Shown here piece after piece: positions 1 through 8,115 of a stretch of DNA of 64,000 bases; within the stretch, counting starts at the first letter, position 1; each line of letters opens with the position of its first letter. The position numbers were made by a program, and so were the translations under genes. Location of the stretch: contig JBMNVT010000004.1 in assembly GCA_050947015.1 (NCBI GenBank), positions 60,908 through 124,907 of the forward strand. The letters are read 5' to 3'. This DNA comes from CAKXIK01 sp050947015 (GTDB lineage Bacteria; Bacillota; Clostridia; Oscillospirales; Acutalibacteraceae). The notes under the pieces were generated by a model. That model was given only the letters and a program-made list of their open reading frames with translations. It made no database searches and had not been told where the DNA came from.

Positions 1-1708
1 CAATCATGACGCAAAGGTCCGCAAAATGGTGGAAAACGTCGACCATTTCGATTATATTCTAACAGACAGCGAATTCGAAGCACTGGTGCTGGAATGCAGC
101 CTGATCAAGCAGCATACGCCGAAATACAATATTCTGCTCAAGGACGACAAAGGCTATTCATATATCCGCATCTCTCCGCCGCCGTATTCCCGCATCAGCG
201 AGGTCAAGCAGAAGGCGGAGGACGGCGCCCGCTATATCGGTCCGTTCACCAGTTCGTGGTCGGTCAAACAGTCAGTAGACGAGGCCGTCCGCGCGTTCCG
301 GCTGCCCACCTGCAGCAGAAAATTTCCGCAGGAGATCGGTAAACAGCGTCCCTGCCTGAATTATTTTATCAAACAGTGCTGTGCACCTTGCCTCGGTAAA
401 ATAACAGAAGAGGAATACAGCGAAATCATTGACGACGCGCTGGAACTGCTGCAGGGCAGCAGCACGGAATCTATCCGCCGCATGACCGCTCGTATGGAAG
501 AAGCGTCCGAAGCGCTGGAATTTGAAAAGGCGGCTCGCCTGCGCGACAGGATCACTGCCATCAAGCGGATGAGCGAAAGGCAGAAGGTGGTTGCCGCCCG
601 CGTTCAGGAGCAGGATGTTTTTGCACTGGCGCAAAGCGGCGGTGCGGCTTGTTTTGAAGTGTTCCGCTTTTCCGGCGGCAGGCTATATGACCGCGAAAGC
701 TTTGTCTTTGGCGAAATTGGCGCGCCGGAGCGCGCCAGGGCAGATTTTTTGCAGCAGTATTATTCTCTGCGCGACAGGATCCCTTCGCAGATTACGCTTG
801 ATGGCAAAACGGAGGACAGCGCCTTGCTGGGGGAATGGCTTTCCCAAAAGGCGGGCAGAAAAGTCCGGATCGTTGTGCCGCAAAAAGGGGAACAGCTGCA
901 GTTGGTGCAGATGTGCCTGAGCAACGCAGCCGAACAGATTGCGCAGCGCACCGGTACCGGCGGCCGGGAGACTGCCGCGCTCAATGAGCTTGCGCGCCTG
1001 CTCGGTATGGAAAAACCTCCTGTTTATATTGAAGCATACGACATTTCCAATCTTGCCGGCAGTCAGAACGTGGCGGGAATGGTTGTTTTTGAACATGGCC
1101 GCCCACTGAAATCAGCCTATCGAAAGTTCAAGATCCGAACGGTTGCCGGTCAGGATGATTACGGTTCCATGCAGGAGGTCATGGTACGCCGCTTTGCGGA
1201 ATACGAAAAGGAAAAGGACACCGGGCAGGGCTTCGGCAGGATGCCGGATCTGATTCTGCTCGACGGGGGCAAGGGGCATGTGGCGGCAATTCAGCCGCTG
1301 CTGCGGGAAATGGGATATTCGGTTCCGGTGTTCGGTATGGTGAAGGACGACCGTCACCGAACCCGTGCCATCGCAATGGACGGCGGCGAGATTGCCATTC
1401 GTTCCAACCGTGCCGCCTTTACGCTGGTCTCCTCCATGCAGGAGGAGGTTCACCGTTTTGCAATCGGTTACCACCGTCAAAGCCGCTCCAAATCAACGTT
1501 TGTGTCGATTCTTGAGCAGATACCCGGAATCGGCAGGACGCGTGTTGCGTCGCTTCTGCGTTATTTTCAGACGCTGACCGCCGTAAAAAATGCCACAGAG
1601 GAAGAGCTTGCCGCCGTGCCGGGAATGAACCGGCCGGCAGCGGCGGCGGTTTATCGTTATTTTCATGCGCAGCACGATGACCGGGAAGAATCTGAGCAGA
1701 ACGGTTGA
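1..1708 (+). CDS. uvrC: UvrABC system protein C (5' end outside window)
   Basis: Excinuclease subunit that makes both incisions during nucleotide excision repair, working with UvrA and UvrB. The frame is open to the left edge: the codons before the first ATG at 26 read NHDAKVRK, as expected inside the family, so the N-terminal part of the GIY-YIG nuclease domain lies upstream. Visible in order are the end of the GIY-YIG domain, the UVR motif (EEASEALEFEKAARLRD, about bases 497-547), the RNase H-like half with YDISN and LLDGGKGH (about 1036-1275), and two C-terminal helix-hairpin-helix motifs (IPGIGRTRVASLL and VPGMNRPAAAAVY). The rest is intact and ends at a TGA. Family assignment is very secure. 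Confidence 0.97.
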   Translation, partial: NHDAKVRKMVENVDHFDYILTDSEFEALVLECSLIKQHTPKYNILLKDDKGYSYIRISPPPYSRISEVKQKAEDGARYIGPFTSSWSVKQSVDEAVRAFRLPTCSRKFPQEIGKQRPCLNYFIKQCCAPCLGKITEEEYSEIIDDALELLQGSSTESIRRMTARMEEASEALEFEKAARLRDRITAIKRMSERQKVVAARVQEQDVFALAQSGGAACFEVFRFSGGRLYDRESFVFGEIGAPERARADFLQQYYSLRDRIPSQITLDGKTEDSALLGEWLSQKAGRKVRIVVPQKGEQLQLVQMCLSNAAEQIAQRTGTGGRETAALNELARLLGMEKPPVYIEAYDISNLAGSQNVAGMVVFEHGRPLKSAYRKFKIRTVAGQDDYGSMQEVMVRRFAEYEKEKDTGQGFGRMPDLILLDGGKGHVAAIQPLLREMGYSVPVFGMVKDDRHRTRAIAMDGGEIAIRSNRAAFTLVSSMQEEVHRFAIGYHRQSRSKSTFVSILEQIPGIGRTRVASLLRYFQTLTAVKNATEEELAAVPGMNRPAAAAVYRYFHAQHDDREESEQNG

Positions 1709-1792
1709 CAAAATTCTTTCAGGACATCATAATGAAAACAGCCTGTTTTTTTGTTGCAGGCTGGCAAAAAACAGGAAGGGCATGATAGTTGA

Positions 1793-2341
1793 ATGCGAGT
1801 GATTACGGGAAGCGCCCGTGGGATGCGGATCGAGACGCTGGAGGGTGACGATGTTCGCCCGACTACCGATAAAGTGAAGGAAGCCATGTTCAGCATCGTC
1901 CAGTTTCAGCTGGAGGGCAGACGTGTGCTGGACCTGTTTGCGGGTTCGGGTCAGCTTGGTATCGAATCGCTCAGCCGCGGCGCAGCGCAGGCGGTTTTTG
2001 TGGATGTCAGCCGTCAGGCGGTGGAGCAGATCAAGCGCAACCTGAACCATACGGGGCTTGCGCAGAATGCCCGTGTGGTGAACAGTGATTTTGAAGCCTT
2101 TCTGCGCAGCCGGGTGGAACCGTTCGATGTGGCTTTTCTGGATCCGCCGTACCGCAAAGAGTTGGTGCAGCAGGCTCTGCCGCTGGTGGCGGCAGTGATG
2201 AATCCCGGCGGAGTCATCCTTTGTGAAAGCCCGCGGGAGGAGGATCTTTCCGGCTTGGGCGGCGACTTTGTTCTCAGAAAAGAATACTGCTATGGCAAAA
2301 TCAAGCTCAGCCGTTTCACACACCGCGATCAGGCGGAATAA
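1793..2341 (+). CDS. rsmD: 16S rRNA (guanine(966)-N(2))-methyltransferase RsmD
   Basis: SAM-dependent methyltransferase that modifies a guanine of 16S rRNA in the small subunit. The 182-residue product has the family start (MRVITGSARG), the SAM-binding FAGSG loop at residues 49-53 and the DPPY catalytic motif at 117-120. The RPTTDKVKEAMF stretch near residues 22-33 is also typical. It sits 84 bases after uvrC and 46 bases before coaD. The rsmD-coaD pair is a standard Firmicute arrangement (ylbH-coaD in Bacillus), which supports both calls. Confidence 0.95.
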   Translation: MRVITGSARGMRIETLEGDDVRPTTDKVKEAMFSIVQFQLEGRRVLDLFAGSGQLGIESLSRGAAQAVFVDVSRQAVEQIKRNLNHTGLAQNARVVNSDFEAFLRSRVEPFDVAFLDPPYRKELVQQALPLVAAVMNPGGVILCESPREEDLSGLGGDFVLRKEYCYGKIKLSRFTHRDQAE

Positions 2342-2387
2342 TCCGGTGCGGAAAACAGCTTCTGAAAATCGAAAGGACGGTTCATGG

Positions 2388-2882
2388 ATGGCAACGGCAG
2401 TTTGCCCGGGAAGTTTTGACCCGGTTACGCTTGGCCATGTCGATATTGTGCGGCGGGCCTCAAAAATGTTCGATCATGTGGTTGTGGCGGTGATGACCAA
2501 TCCGGAAAAGCGCCCCAGCTTTACAACGGAAGAACGTGTGGCGCTGTTAAAAATTGCGTTGCGCGATATCCCAAATGTAGAAATCGACTGCTTTAACGGT
2601 CTGCTGGCGGATTATACCCGCGTCAAAAAAGCGGCGGTAATCGTCAAAGGCCTGCGCGCAGTCAGCGATTTTGAGTATGAATTTCAGATGTCCCTTACCA
2701 ATAAAAAGCTGAATCCGAACGTAGAGACGGTGTTTTTGACCACGAGCGCGGAGTATATGTATCTTAGCTCCAGCATTGTCAAACAGGTCGCCTCGTTCGG
2801 TGGAGATATTTCCGGTTTTGTGGCCAAGGAGACTCTGCAGCAAATTAAAGAACGTCTTTGCAAGGGAGGTGCCCGTCAATGA
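2388..2882 (+). CDS. coaD: Pantetheine-phosphate adenylyltransferase (CoaD)
   Basis: Transfers AMP from ATP to 4'-phosphopantetheine, the penultimate step of coenzyme A synthesis. The frame is open further upstream, but the product begins at the ATG at 2388, giving MATAVCPGSFDPVTLGH. This matches the family start and follows an AAAGGA ribosome site. The length of 164 residues is normal. The nucleotidyltransferase GSFDPVTLGH motif is at residues 8-17 and the C-terminal SSSIVKQ signature at 127-133. Its stop overlaps the start of the next gene by four bases (ATGA), so the two are probably translationally coupled. Confidence 0.96.
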   Translation: MATAVCPGSFDPVTLGHVDIVRRASKMFDHVVVAVMTNPEKRPSFTTEERVALLKIALRDIPNVEIDCFNGLLADYTRVKKAAVIVKGLRAVSDFEYEFQMSLTNKKLNPNVETVFLTTSAEYMYLSSSIVKQVASFGGDISGFVAKETLQQIKERLCKGGARQ

Positions 2883-3355
2883 GTGTGGAAGAAGTTGTGG
2901 ATCAATTGGACGAGCTGGTGGAGAGTGCATTTTCCTTTCCGCTGAGCAACGGCAAGGTGCTGGTGGATGCCGAAAAAATTCGCCGCCTGCTGGAGGATAT
3001 CCGGCTGAACCTTCCAAAGGATATCCGGCAGGCGGAACGCATTGTTGCCGACCGGACGCAGATTATTTCCGACGCGCGTAAGGAGGCCGAATCTATTGTG
3101 CGTGTGGCCGAAGAACGTGCGCGCACCATGGTGGCAAAGGACGAAATCGTGCGTCAGGCGCAGGAAAAGGCCAACGACCTGCTGACCCAGACCAAAACAA
3201 AATCGGTGGAGGTGCGCAAGGCGGCGAATGAATATGTGGACGACTTGATGCAAAGAGCGGACGAATCGGTTTCTGTTGCTCTTTCCGAGCTGCGCAAAGC
3301 GCGGCAGAACATCAAAGCAAGCCAACGTCTGGGCGACGGAACAAAACCGCACTGA
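2879..3355 (+). CDS. Coiled-coil protein of unknown function following coaD
   Basis: 158 residues starting at the ATG at 2879 behind a GGGAGG site; the start overlaps the coaD stop. No enzyme motif is visible. After a short N-terminal part (VDQLDELVESAFSFPLSNGKVLVDAEKI), residues about 40-150 are almost entirely charged helix rich in Ala, Glu, Lys and Arg, which predicts a long coiled coil. There is no signal peptide or membrane segment. Similar proteins next to coaD in Clostridia are often labelled ATPase or ATP synthase F0 subunit B-like, probably because of the coiled coil alone. DivIVA/FliH-like scaffolding is an equally plausible guess. Confidence 0.85.
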   Translation: MSVEEVVDQLDELVESAFSFPLSNGKVLVDAEKIRRLLEDIRLNLPKDIRQAERIVADRTQIISDARKEAESIVRVAEERARTMVAKDEIVRQAQEKANDLLTQTKTKSVEVRKAANEYVDDLMQRADESVSVALSELRKARQNIKASQRLGDGTKPH

Positions 3356-3376
3356 ATACGCAGCGGTACATCAGGC

Positions 3377-3414
3377 AGCCGGTGCAGATTGAAAAATCTG
3401 CACCGGCTGTTTTT
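3377..3414 (+). terminator. Rho-independent terminator of the rsmD-coaD operon
   Basis: A perfect 14-base-pair stem (AGCCGGTGCAGATT at 3377-3390 pairing with 3395-3408), a GAAA tetraloop, then GTTTTT. It lies 21 bases after the coiled-coil gene. Confidence 0.95.
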
Positions 3415-3612
3415 CTGTATGTGGAGAATCTGAATCTGTTTTTGCAAAAAAAAGCAGATTTTCAGTTCTTGGGTGGGAGAAAAAGTTTGTTCGAACAGGA
3501 TTTTTTTTGAATTTGCGTGCAAAGTGGAGAAAACTGTGAAAACAGCTGCTTGAAAATGTGATTCCGCCGCGGTTTTTTTTAAATTTTTCCAAAATGATTT
3601 CTGAAAAAACAG

Positions 3613-3641
3613 TTGCTTTTTTTTTCTTCTGAGGGTATAAT
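3613..3641 (+). promoter_or_regulatory. Sigma-A promoter of the dcw cluster
   Basis: TTGCTT at 3613-3618, a 17-base spacer and a perfect TATAAT at 3636-3641. The predicted transcript start near 3648 is about 75 bases upstream of mraZ. No other promoter this good was seen before the one upstream of pyrH, so it may drive much of the cluster. Confidence 0.75.
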
Positions 3642-3653
3642 CAGAACTATAAA

Positions 3654-3679
3654 GTGGTGAAAGGTGGGGGCATAGGGGG
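3654..3679 (+). promoter_or_regulatory. Probable MraZ operator (10-base periodic G-rich boxes)
   Basis: Three boxes lie on the same face at an exact 10-base step just downstream of the -10: GTGGTG at 3654, GTGGGG at 3664 and AGGGGG at 3674. MraZ proteins are known to bind short G-rich direct repeats with this periodicity upstream of their own gene (TGGGN repeats with 5-base gaps in E. coli; related AAAGTG-type repeats in Mollicutes). The position covers roughly +7 to +32, consistent with autorepression. Binding is inferred, not shown. Confidence 0.65.
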
Positions 3680-3722
3680 ATTTAGAGTGATTTCTTACTC
3701 CTCGGTGTCCAGGAGCGAAGCT

Positions 3723-4142
3723 ATGTTGTTGGGTGAATTTCAACATAATATTGACGCAAAAGGCCGCGTCATCGTTCCCGCTAAGTTCCGCGAGGAGCTT
3801 GGCGACTGCTTCTATGTCACAAAAGGGCTGGGGGGCTGTCTCTGGGCTTTTTCTCAAAAGGAATGGGACGTTATTCTTAAAAAATTTGAGGAGATGCCGC
3901 TGGTGGAAAGCCGGGATATTTCCCGTTTTTTCTTTTCGGGAGCGACGGATGCCATGCCCGATCCGCAGGGACGGATTTTAATTCCGCCCAAGCTCCGCAG
4001 CCATGCGCGGCTGGAAAAGGAAGTTACATTTCTTGGTGTCAATAACCGTATGGAAATTTGGGATTCCGCAGCGTGGAACAAAGCTGGTGAAGCGTTTGAC
4101 GAGGCTGCGCTGGAACTGCAGATGGCCAAACTGGGCTTATAA
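3723..4142 (+). CDS. mraZ: Transcriptional regulator / division protein MraZ
   Basis: 139-residue AbrB-fold DNA-binding protein that represses the dcw cluster through repeats in its own promoter region. The ATG at 3723 follows a GGAG site and gives the family start MLLGEFQHNIDAKGR; an upstream extension of the frame from 3654 runs through the operator and is not expected to be protein. Both signature motifs are present, DAKGR at 11-15 and DPQGR at 80-84, which mark the two swapped-hairpin half-domains. It is the first gene of the cluster. Confidence 0.95.
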   Translation: MLLGEFQHNIDAKGRVIVPAKFREELGDCFYVTKGLGGCLWAFSQKEWDVILKKFEEMPLVESRDISRFFFSGATDAMPDPQGRILIPPKLRSHARLEKEVTFLGVNNRMEIWDSAAWNKAGEAFDEAALELQMAKLGL

Positions 4143-4145
4143 AGC

Positions 4146-4185
4146 AAATTTCACGTTCCGCCGGTAAATTTCACGTTCCGCCGGT
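4146..4185. repeat. Perfect 20-base tandem duplication
   Basis: The 20-mer AAATTTCACGTTCCGCCGGT occurs twice in a row (4146-4165 and 4166-4185) with no mismatch, between mraZ and rsmH. The identity suggests a recent slippage duplication. CCGGT and the later CCGGCAGG could form weak secondary structure, but nothing like a terminator is seen. Confidence 0.97.
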
Positions 4186-4239
4186 CAAGAGATTAATTTT
4201 CCGGCAGGGGTTGCGCTTCGGAAGGGATGGTTTTAAATA

Positions 4240-5181
4240 ATGGAATTCTCACACAAGCCCGTCCTGTTCCGGGAAACAATCGAAGGGCTTGCCATCCGGC
4301 CGGACGGTATTTATCTGGACGGCACGGCGGGGGGCGGAGGACACTCACGCGCGATTGCGGAACGTCTGAAAACAGGCAGGTTGATCGCCGTCGATCAGGA
4401 CCCGGATGCGATTGCCGTTCTGCAGGAGCGGCTGGGCGGGTTTTCTTGTGTTACCGTTGTGCAAAATAATTTTTCCAACATGACGGAGATCGCCGCGCAG
4501 CAGCAGATCGATCATCTGGACGGTGTTTTGCTGGATATCGGAGTTTCCTCCCGACAGCTGGATACACCGGAGCGCGGCTTTTCCTTTCACGCGGATGCAC
4601 CGCTGGATATGCGGATGAGCCAGAGCGGTACGACTGCCGCCGATCTGGTCAATACTCTGCCGTGGCAGTCGCTGGTCGAAATTTTCAGTCGCTACGGCGA
4701 AGAAAAGTTTTCCCGCAGTATTGCGCAGGCGATCGTTTCTGCCCGCCAGACCACGCCAATCCTTACCACGGATCAGCTCACAGAGGTAATTCGTTCGGCG
4801 ATTCCTGCAAAGGTTCGCCGCGAGGGTGGCCATCCCTCGCGCAAGGTGTTTCAGGCACTGCGCATCGCCGTCAACGGCGAGCTGGATGCGCTTTCCCGCG
4901 GTTTGGACAGCGCTTTTGAACTCCTTTCTCCGGGCGGAAGGCTGGCAGTTATCACCTTTCATTCGCTGGAAGATCGCATCGTCAAGCAGCACATGGCCAA
5001 ATGGTGTGAGGGTTGTACCTGTCCGCCCGATTTTCCGGTGTGCGTCTGCGGAAAAAAGCCGGAGGCATCGCTTGTCAACCGCAAGCCGATTGAAGCGTCG
5101 CCGCAGGAACTGGAAGAGAATCCGCGCAGCCGCAGCGCAAAGCTTCGTGTCTGCGAAAAGCTTTCACAAGATGTTTCGTGA
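4240..5181 (+). CDS. rsmH: 16S rRNA (cytosine(1402)-N(4))-methyltransferase RsmH
   Basis: Methylates N4 of C1402 in the 16S rRNA P-site region; formerly MraW. The 313-residue product starts MEFSHKPVLF and has the SAM-binding DGTAGGGGHS at residues 27-36, LLDIGVSSRQLD near 104-115, and the C-terminal ITFHSLEDRIVKQ followed by a CEGCTCPPDFPVCVCG cysteine segment. Length is normal. It lies second in the cluster, 97 bases after mraZ across the tandem duplication. Confidence 0.97.
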   Translation: MEFSHKPVLFRETIEGLAIRPDGIYLDGTAGGGGHSRAIAERLKTGRLIAVDQDPDAIAVLQERLGGFSCVTVVQNNFSNMTEIAAQQQIDHLDGVLLDIGVSSRQLDTPERGFSFHADAPLDMRMSQSGTTAADLVNTLPWQSLVEIFSRYGEEKFSRSIAQAIVSARQTTPILTTDQLTEVIRSAIPAKVRREGGHPSRKVFQALRIAVNGELDALSRGLDSAFELLSPGGRLAVITFHSLEDRIVKQHMAKWCEGCTCPPDFPVCVCGKKPEASLVNRKPIEASPQELEENPRSRSAKLRVCEKLSQDVS

Positions 5182-5220
5182 AATAATAGGTCGTTTTAAA
5201 TTTGTAAAGAGGTGAAAACC

Positions 5221-5709
5221 GTGAACACAAACGGAAATGCAGCATATGATTTTGATCGTTTTGCCGCAAAAGAAGCACGTCAACCGGAAAAAACGCAGGC
5301 AAAAATTATTAAGATGCCGCAAAAAAATACGCAGCCCCGCCCCCAGCTGACGTTTGGTCATTTGCTGCGGGGAATCGCGGCGTCTGCGGTCTGTTTTGTG
5401 TTGATGGGTTCGCTGATCTACAGCCAGCTGCAGCTCAATGAATTGAACACTTCGCTGCAAAAGGTAAACAAGCAGCTTTCCAATGCGAAAAGTGAGTATG
5501 TGCAGCTGCAAATGGCGGCGGAATCCAGAATTTCGCTGGAATCTGCCGAAGAATATGCAACCAATGTGTTGGGCATGCAAAAGCTTACTTCCGATCAGAT
5601 TGAATATATTCGGATTAACGAAGGTGATCGGGTGGAAGTTTCCGGCCAATCCTTCTCAGCGCCCGTCTGGCAGAAAATTGCGGACTGGTTTACCGGGATT
5701 TTCTCCTGA
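5221..5709 (+). CDS. ftsL: FtsL-like septum protein
   Basis: Small bitopic membrane protein expected in the FtsL-FtsQ/DivIB-FtsB complex that activates septal peptidoglycan synthesis. The GTG at 5221, six bases after AGAGGTG, is preferred over the GTG at 5212 that lies inside the ribosome site. The 162 residues show a polar N-terminus, one membrane segment at about 48-68, a coiled coil at about 70-103, and the EEYATNVLGMQKLTSDQIEYI-type C-terminal helix typical of Clostridial FtsL. Position between rsmH and the PBP gene is the standard place for ftsL. Primary sequence in this family is poorly conserved, so the call rests on architecture and order. Confidence 0.85.
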   Translation: MNTNGNAAYDFDRFAAKEARQPEKTQAKIIKMPQKNTQPRPQLTFGHLLRGIAASAVCFVLMGSLIYSQLQLNELNTSLQKVNKQLSNAKSEYVQLQMAAESRISLESAEEYATNVLGMQKLTSDQIEYIRINEGDRVEVSGQSFSAPVWQKIADWFTGIFS

Positions 5710-5846
5710 AAGGCATAGCGGCGCGACTGAAGGAATATGAATGAGTTGCAGGCGTAATAAAAGCTTTATCGGGAGGAGTTAAGAGAAAATCTTGGCTCCT
5801 TCTGTTTCTATTCGCTCGGAACGGGCGTGAAAGGAAGGTGAACGGC

Positions 5847-8093
5847 ATGGCGGAAGGAGCGCCGGTGCGGATGCGCAGACGCTGTCTGATTGCGGTTCTG
5901 TTGGTGATCATTGTCGGATTCGGCGGGGTTTCCGTCCAGCTGGGCAAGCTGCAGTTGGTAAAAGGCGAAGAACTGCAGCAGCAGGCGATCAATCAGCAGA
6001 TGCGGGACACGACGATTAACGCGACCCGCGGGACAATTTATGATTCCAATATGGAGGTCATGGCCCAGAGCGCGACGGTGTGGAATGTTTTTATTTCTCC
6101 GGTATCACTGGTGGTAAAAGGAAACAATGCCTCCACCGAAAAAAAGAGGACGTTGGTTGCAGATGGCCTTGCCGAAATTCTCGGTGTGGATCGCGATGAA
6201 ATTTACCAGAAAACCCTGAAATCAAAAAGCTATCAGGTGTACATCAAAAAAAAGGTTGAAACGGATATTCGAACAAAAATTCTGGAATTCAAAAAAAACA
6301 ATTCCTCGGTTGCGGCTGCCATCGGTTTGGAAGAAGACACCAAGCGCTATTACCCCAACGCGGAGCTGGCAGCTTCGGTTCTGGGTTTTACAGGAACCGA
6401 CGGTCAGGGTCTTGCCGGGGTGGAATCGTACTACGATTCTTATCTCCAGGGTGTTCCCGGCCGTGTTATGACGATCAAAAACGCCAACGGCACCGAAATG
6501 GATTTTGACTATGAACAGCGGGTGGATGCACAGGACGGTGACAGCGTCGTCCTTTCCATTGATAAAAACATACAAAGCTATCTGGAAAAATATTTGGATC
6601 AGGCGATTCAGGATAATGCAGTAGGCAACAGGATTGTCGGTATTGTAATGAATGTCAATACCTTTGAAGTGCTGGGAATGGCGACGCGTAATGCGTTTGA
6701 TCCGAATCATCCGTTCACGATAGCGGACGAAAACAAGGCGGCCGAAATCGCTGCACTGCCGGAAGACGAACAGGCGGCGGCAATCAGCGCGGCGCAGTCG
6801 CTGCAATGGCGCAACAAGGCGATTTCGGACCCATATGAACCGGGTTCGGTGTTTAAGGCGTTTACCGCCTCTGCCGCGCTGGATGAAGGGGTTGTCAGCC
6901 TTACTTCCACCTTTACCTGCACCGGCAATACGGTTTTGGGCGGAGTTCGCTATCAGTGCAACAACGGCCATGTTCATGGGACGCAAAACATTGTGCAGGC
7001 AATGGAAAACTCCTGTAATCTGGCCTTTATGCAAATTGGGCAGGCGCTGGGAATTCCGGCGTTTACCCGTTATTATGAGTCATTCGGTTTCACGGCGAAA
7101 ACCGGTATCGACCTTCCCGGCGAGGCGACGCCGATCGCAGGCGTGCATTATCATGTGCCGTCCGCCATGGGGATTACCGAACTGGCCAGTTCTTCATTCG
7201 GCCAAAGCCGGAAAATGACGCCGATTCAGATGATTACGGCCATGTGTTCGGTTGTTAACGGCGGTTATTTGGGAACGCCGCATGTGGTAAAACAAATTCT
7301 CAGCGCCGATGGCAATATTGTAGAAACCAAAGACGCCGGGATCAAACGTCAGGTTATTTCAGAGGCCACCTCCGCAACGATGCGAGCCGGTTTGGAAATG
7401 GTCGTCAAAGAGGGCGGCGGAAAAAATGCCGCGGTGGATGGTTATCGCGTCGGCGGCAAAACCGGTACGGCCGAAAAGCTGGATACCGAGGATAAAACGG
7501 CACGAATCGCATCTTTCTGTGGCTTTGCTCCGGTTGACGATCCTGAAATTGCCTGCATCATCGTTGTGGATGAACCGCGCGGCAGTACAATATACGGCAG
7601 CACGGTGGCAGCGCCGATTTTCAAATCCGTTATGACTGATGTTCTTCCATACCTTGGAATTGAAAAGACCGAAAATGTCAAAGGCTCCGACGAAACCAAA
7701 CAAGCCACTGTTCCGAAAGTAATCGGAGAAACCGTTGCAAAAGCGCAGTCGGCGGTTAAAGCACAAGGGCTCAGCGCTCGTGTGCTGGGCAGTGGGGAAA
7801 GCGTTATTGCGCAGCTTCCGGATCCGGAAACACGGCTTTCCGCAGGGGGAACCGTGGTGCTTTACACCGATGAAGACAGCAGAAACGAGCTTGCCGTTGT
7901 TCCGAATTTTGCAGGAATGACGGCGGAGCAAGCGAATCAGGCGGCGTCAAAAAATAATCTGAATCTGCGGCTTACAGGCGACGCCACCAAAGCAAACGCT
8001 ATTGTAACCGGGCAATCCATTCAGGAGCAGTCGCAGGTCAGCCAGGGAACCATTGTGACACTCAAGTTTTCTGCGGCCGATCAAAATGAATAA
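5847..8093 (+). CDS. Class B penicillin-binding protein (FtsI/SpoVD family) with two PASTA domains
   Basis: Septal D,D-transpeptidase that cross-links peptidoglycan, anchored by one N-terminal membrane helix (about residues 11-31). The ATG at 5847 follows AAGGAAGG and is chosen over GTG 5838. The 748 residues contain the PBP dimer domain (RGTIYDSN near 57), the transpeptidase with SVFK (Ser334), SCN (389-391) and KTGT (from Lys538), then two PASTA repeats starting near residues 614 and 683. In Bacillus the division enzyme PbpB carries two PASTA domains and SpoVD one; here only one such gene occupies the slot, so I leave the symbol blank. It follows the FtsL gene by 137 bases. Confidence 0.95.
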   Translation: MAEGAPVRMRRRCLIAVLLVIIVGFGGVSVQLGKLQLVKGEELQQQAINQQMRDTTINATRGTIYDSNMEVMAQSATVWNVFISPVSLVVKGNNASTEKKRTLVADGLAEILGVDRDEIYQKTLKSKSYQVYIKKKVETDIRTKILEFKKNNSSVAAAIGLEEDTKRYYPNAELAASVLGFTGTDGQGLAGVESYYDSYLQGVPGRVMTIKNANGTEMDFDYEQRVDAQDGDSVVLSIDKNIQSYLEKYLDQAIQDNAVGNRIVGIVMNVNTFEVLGMATRNAFDPNHPFTIADENKAAEIAALPEDEQAAAISAAQSLQWRNKAISDPYEPGSVFKAFTASAALDEGVVSLTSTFTCTGNTVLGGVRYQCNNGHVHGTQNIVQAMENSCNLAFMQIGQALGIPAFTRYYESFGFTAKTGIDLPGEATPIAGVHYHVPSAMGITELASSSFGQSRKMTPIQMITAMCSVVNGGYLGTPHVVKQILSADGNIVETKDAGIKRQVISEATSATMRAGLEMVVKEGGGKNAAVDGYRVGGKTGTAEKLDTEDKTARIASFCGFAPVDDPEIACIIVVDEPRGSTIYGSTVAAPIFKSVMTDVLPYLGIEKTENVKGSDETKQATVPKVIGETVAKAQSAVKAQGLSARVLGSGESVIAQLPDPETRLSAGGTVVLYTDEDSRNELAVVPNFAGMTAEQANQAASKNNLNLRLTGDATKANAIVTGQSIQEQSQVSQGTIVTLKFSAADQNE

Positions 8094-8115
8094 AGAAAGG
8101 GTATGATGCAGTCCG

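Larger units (their letters stand above)
3356..3722 (+). other. Intergenic region heading the dcw cluster
   Basis: 367 bases without a gene. It holds the terminator of the previous operon (3377-3414), about 200 bases of AT-rich sequence (3415-3612) with no convincing reading frame, then the dcw promoter (3613-3641) and the G-rich repeats interpreted as an MraZ operator (3654-3679). Confidence 0.8.

Noticed and set aside
1740..1770. CAGCCTG/CAGGCTG hairpin between uvrC and rsmD as a terminator.
   Set aside because: The T run is in the loop rather than after the stem.
5782..5832. Tiny frame (TTG, 12 codons) before the PBP gene with a GGGAGGAG upstream.
   Set aside because: Too short and spacing to the site is poor; nothing suggests a leader peptide.
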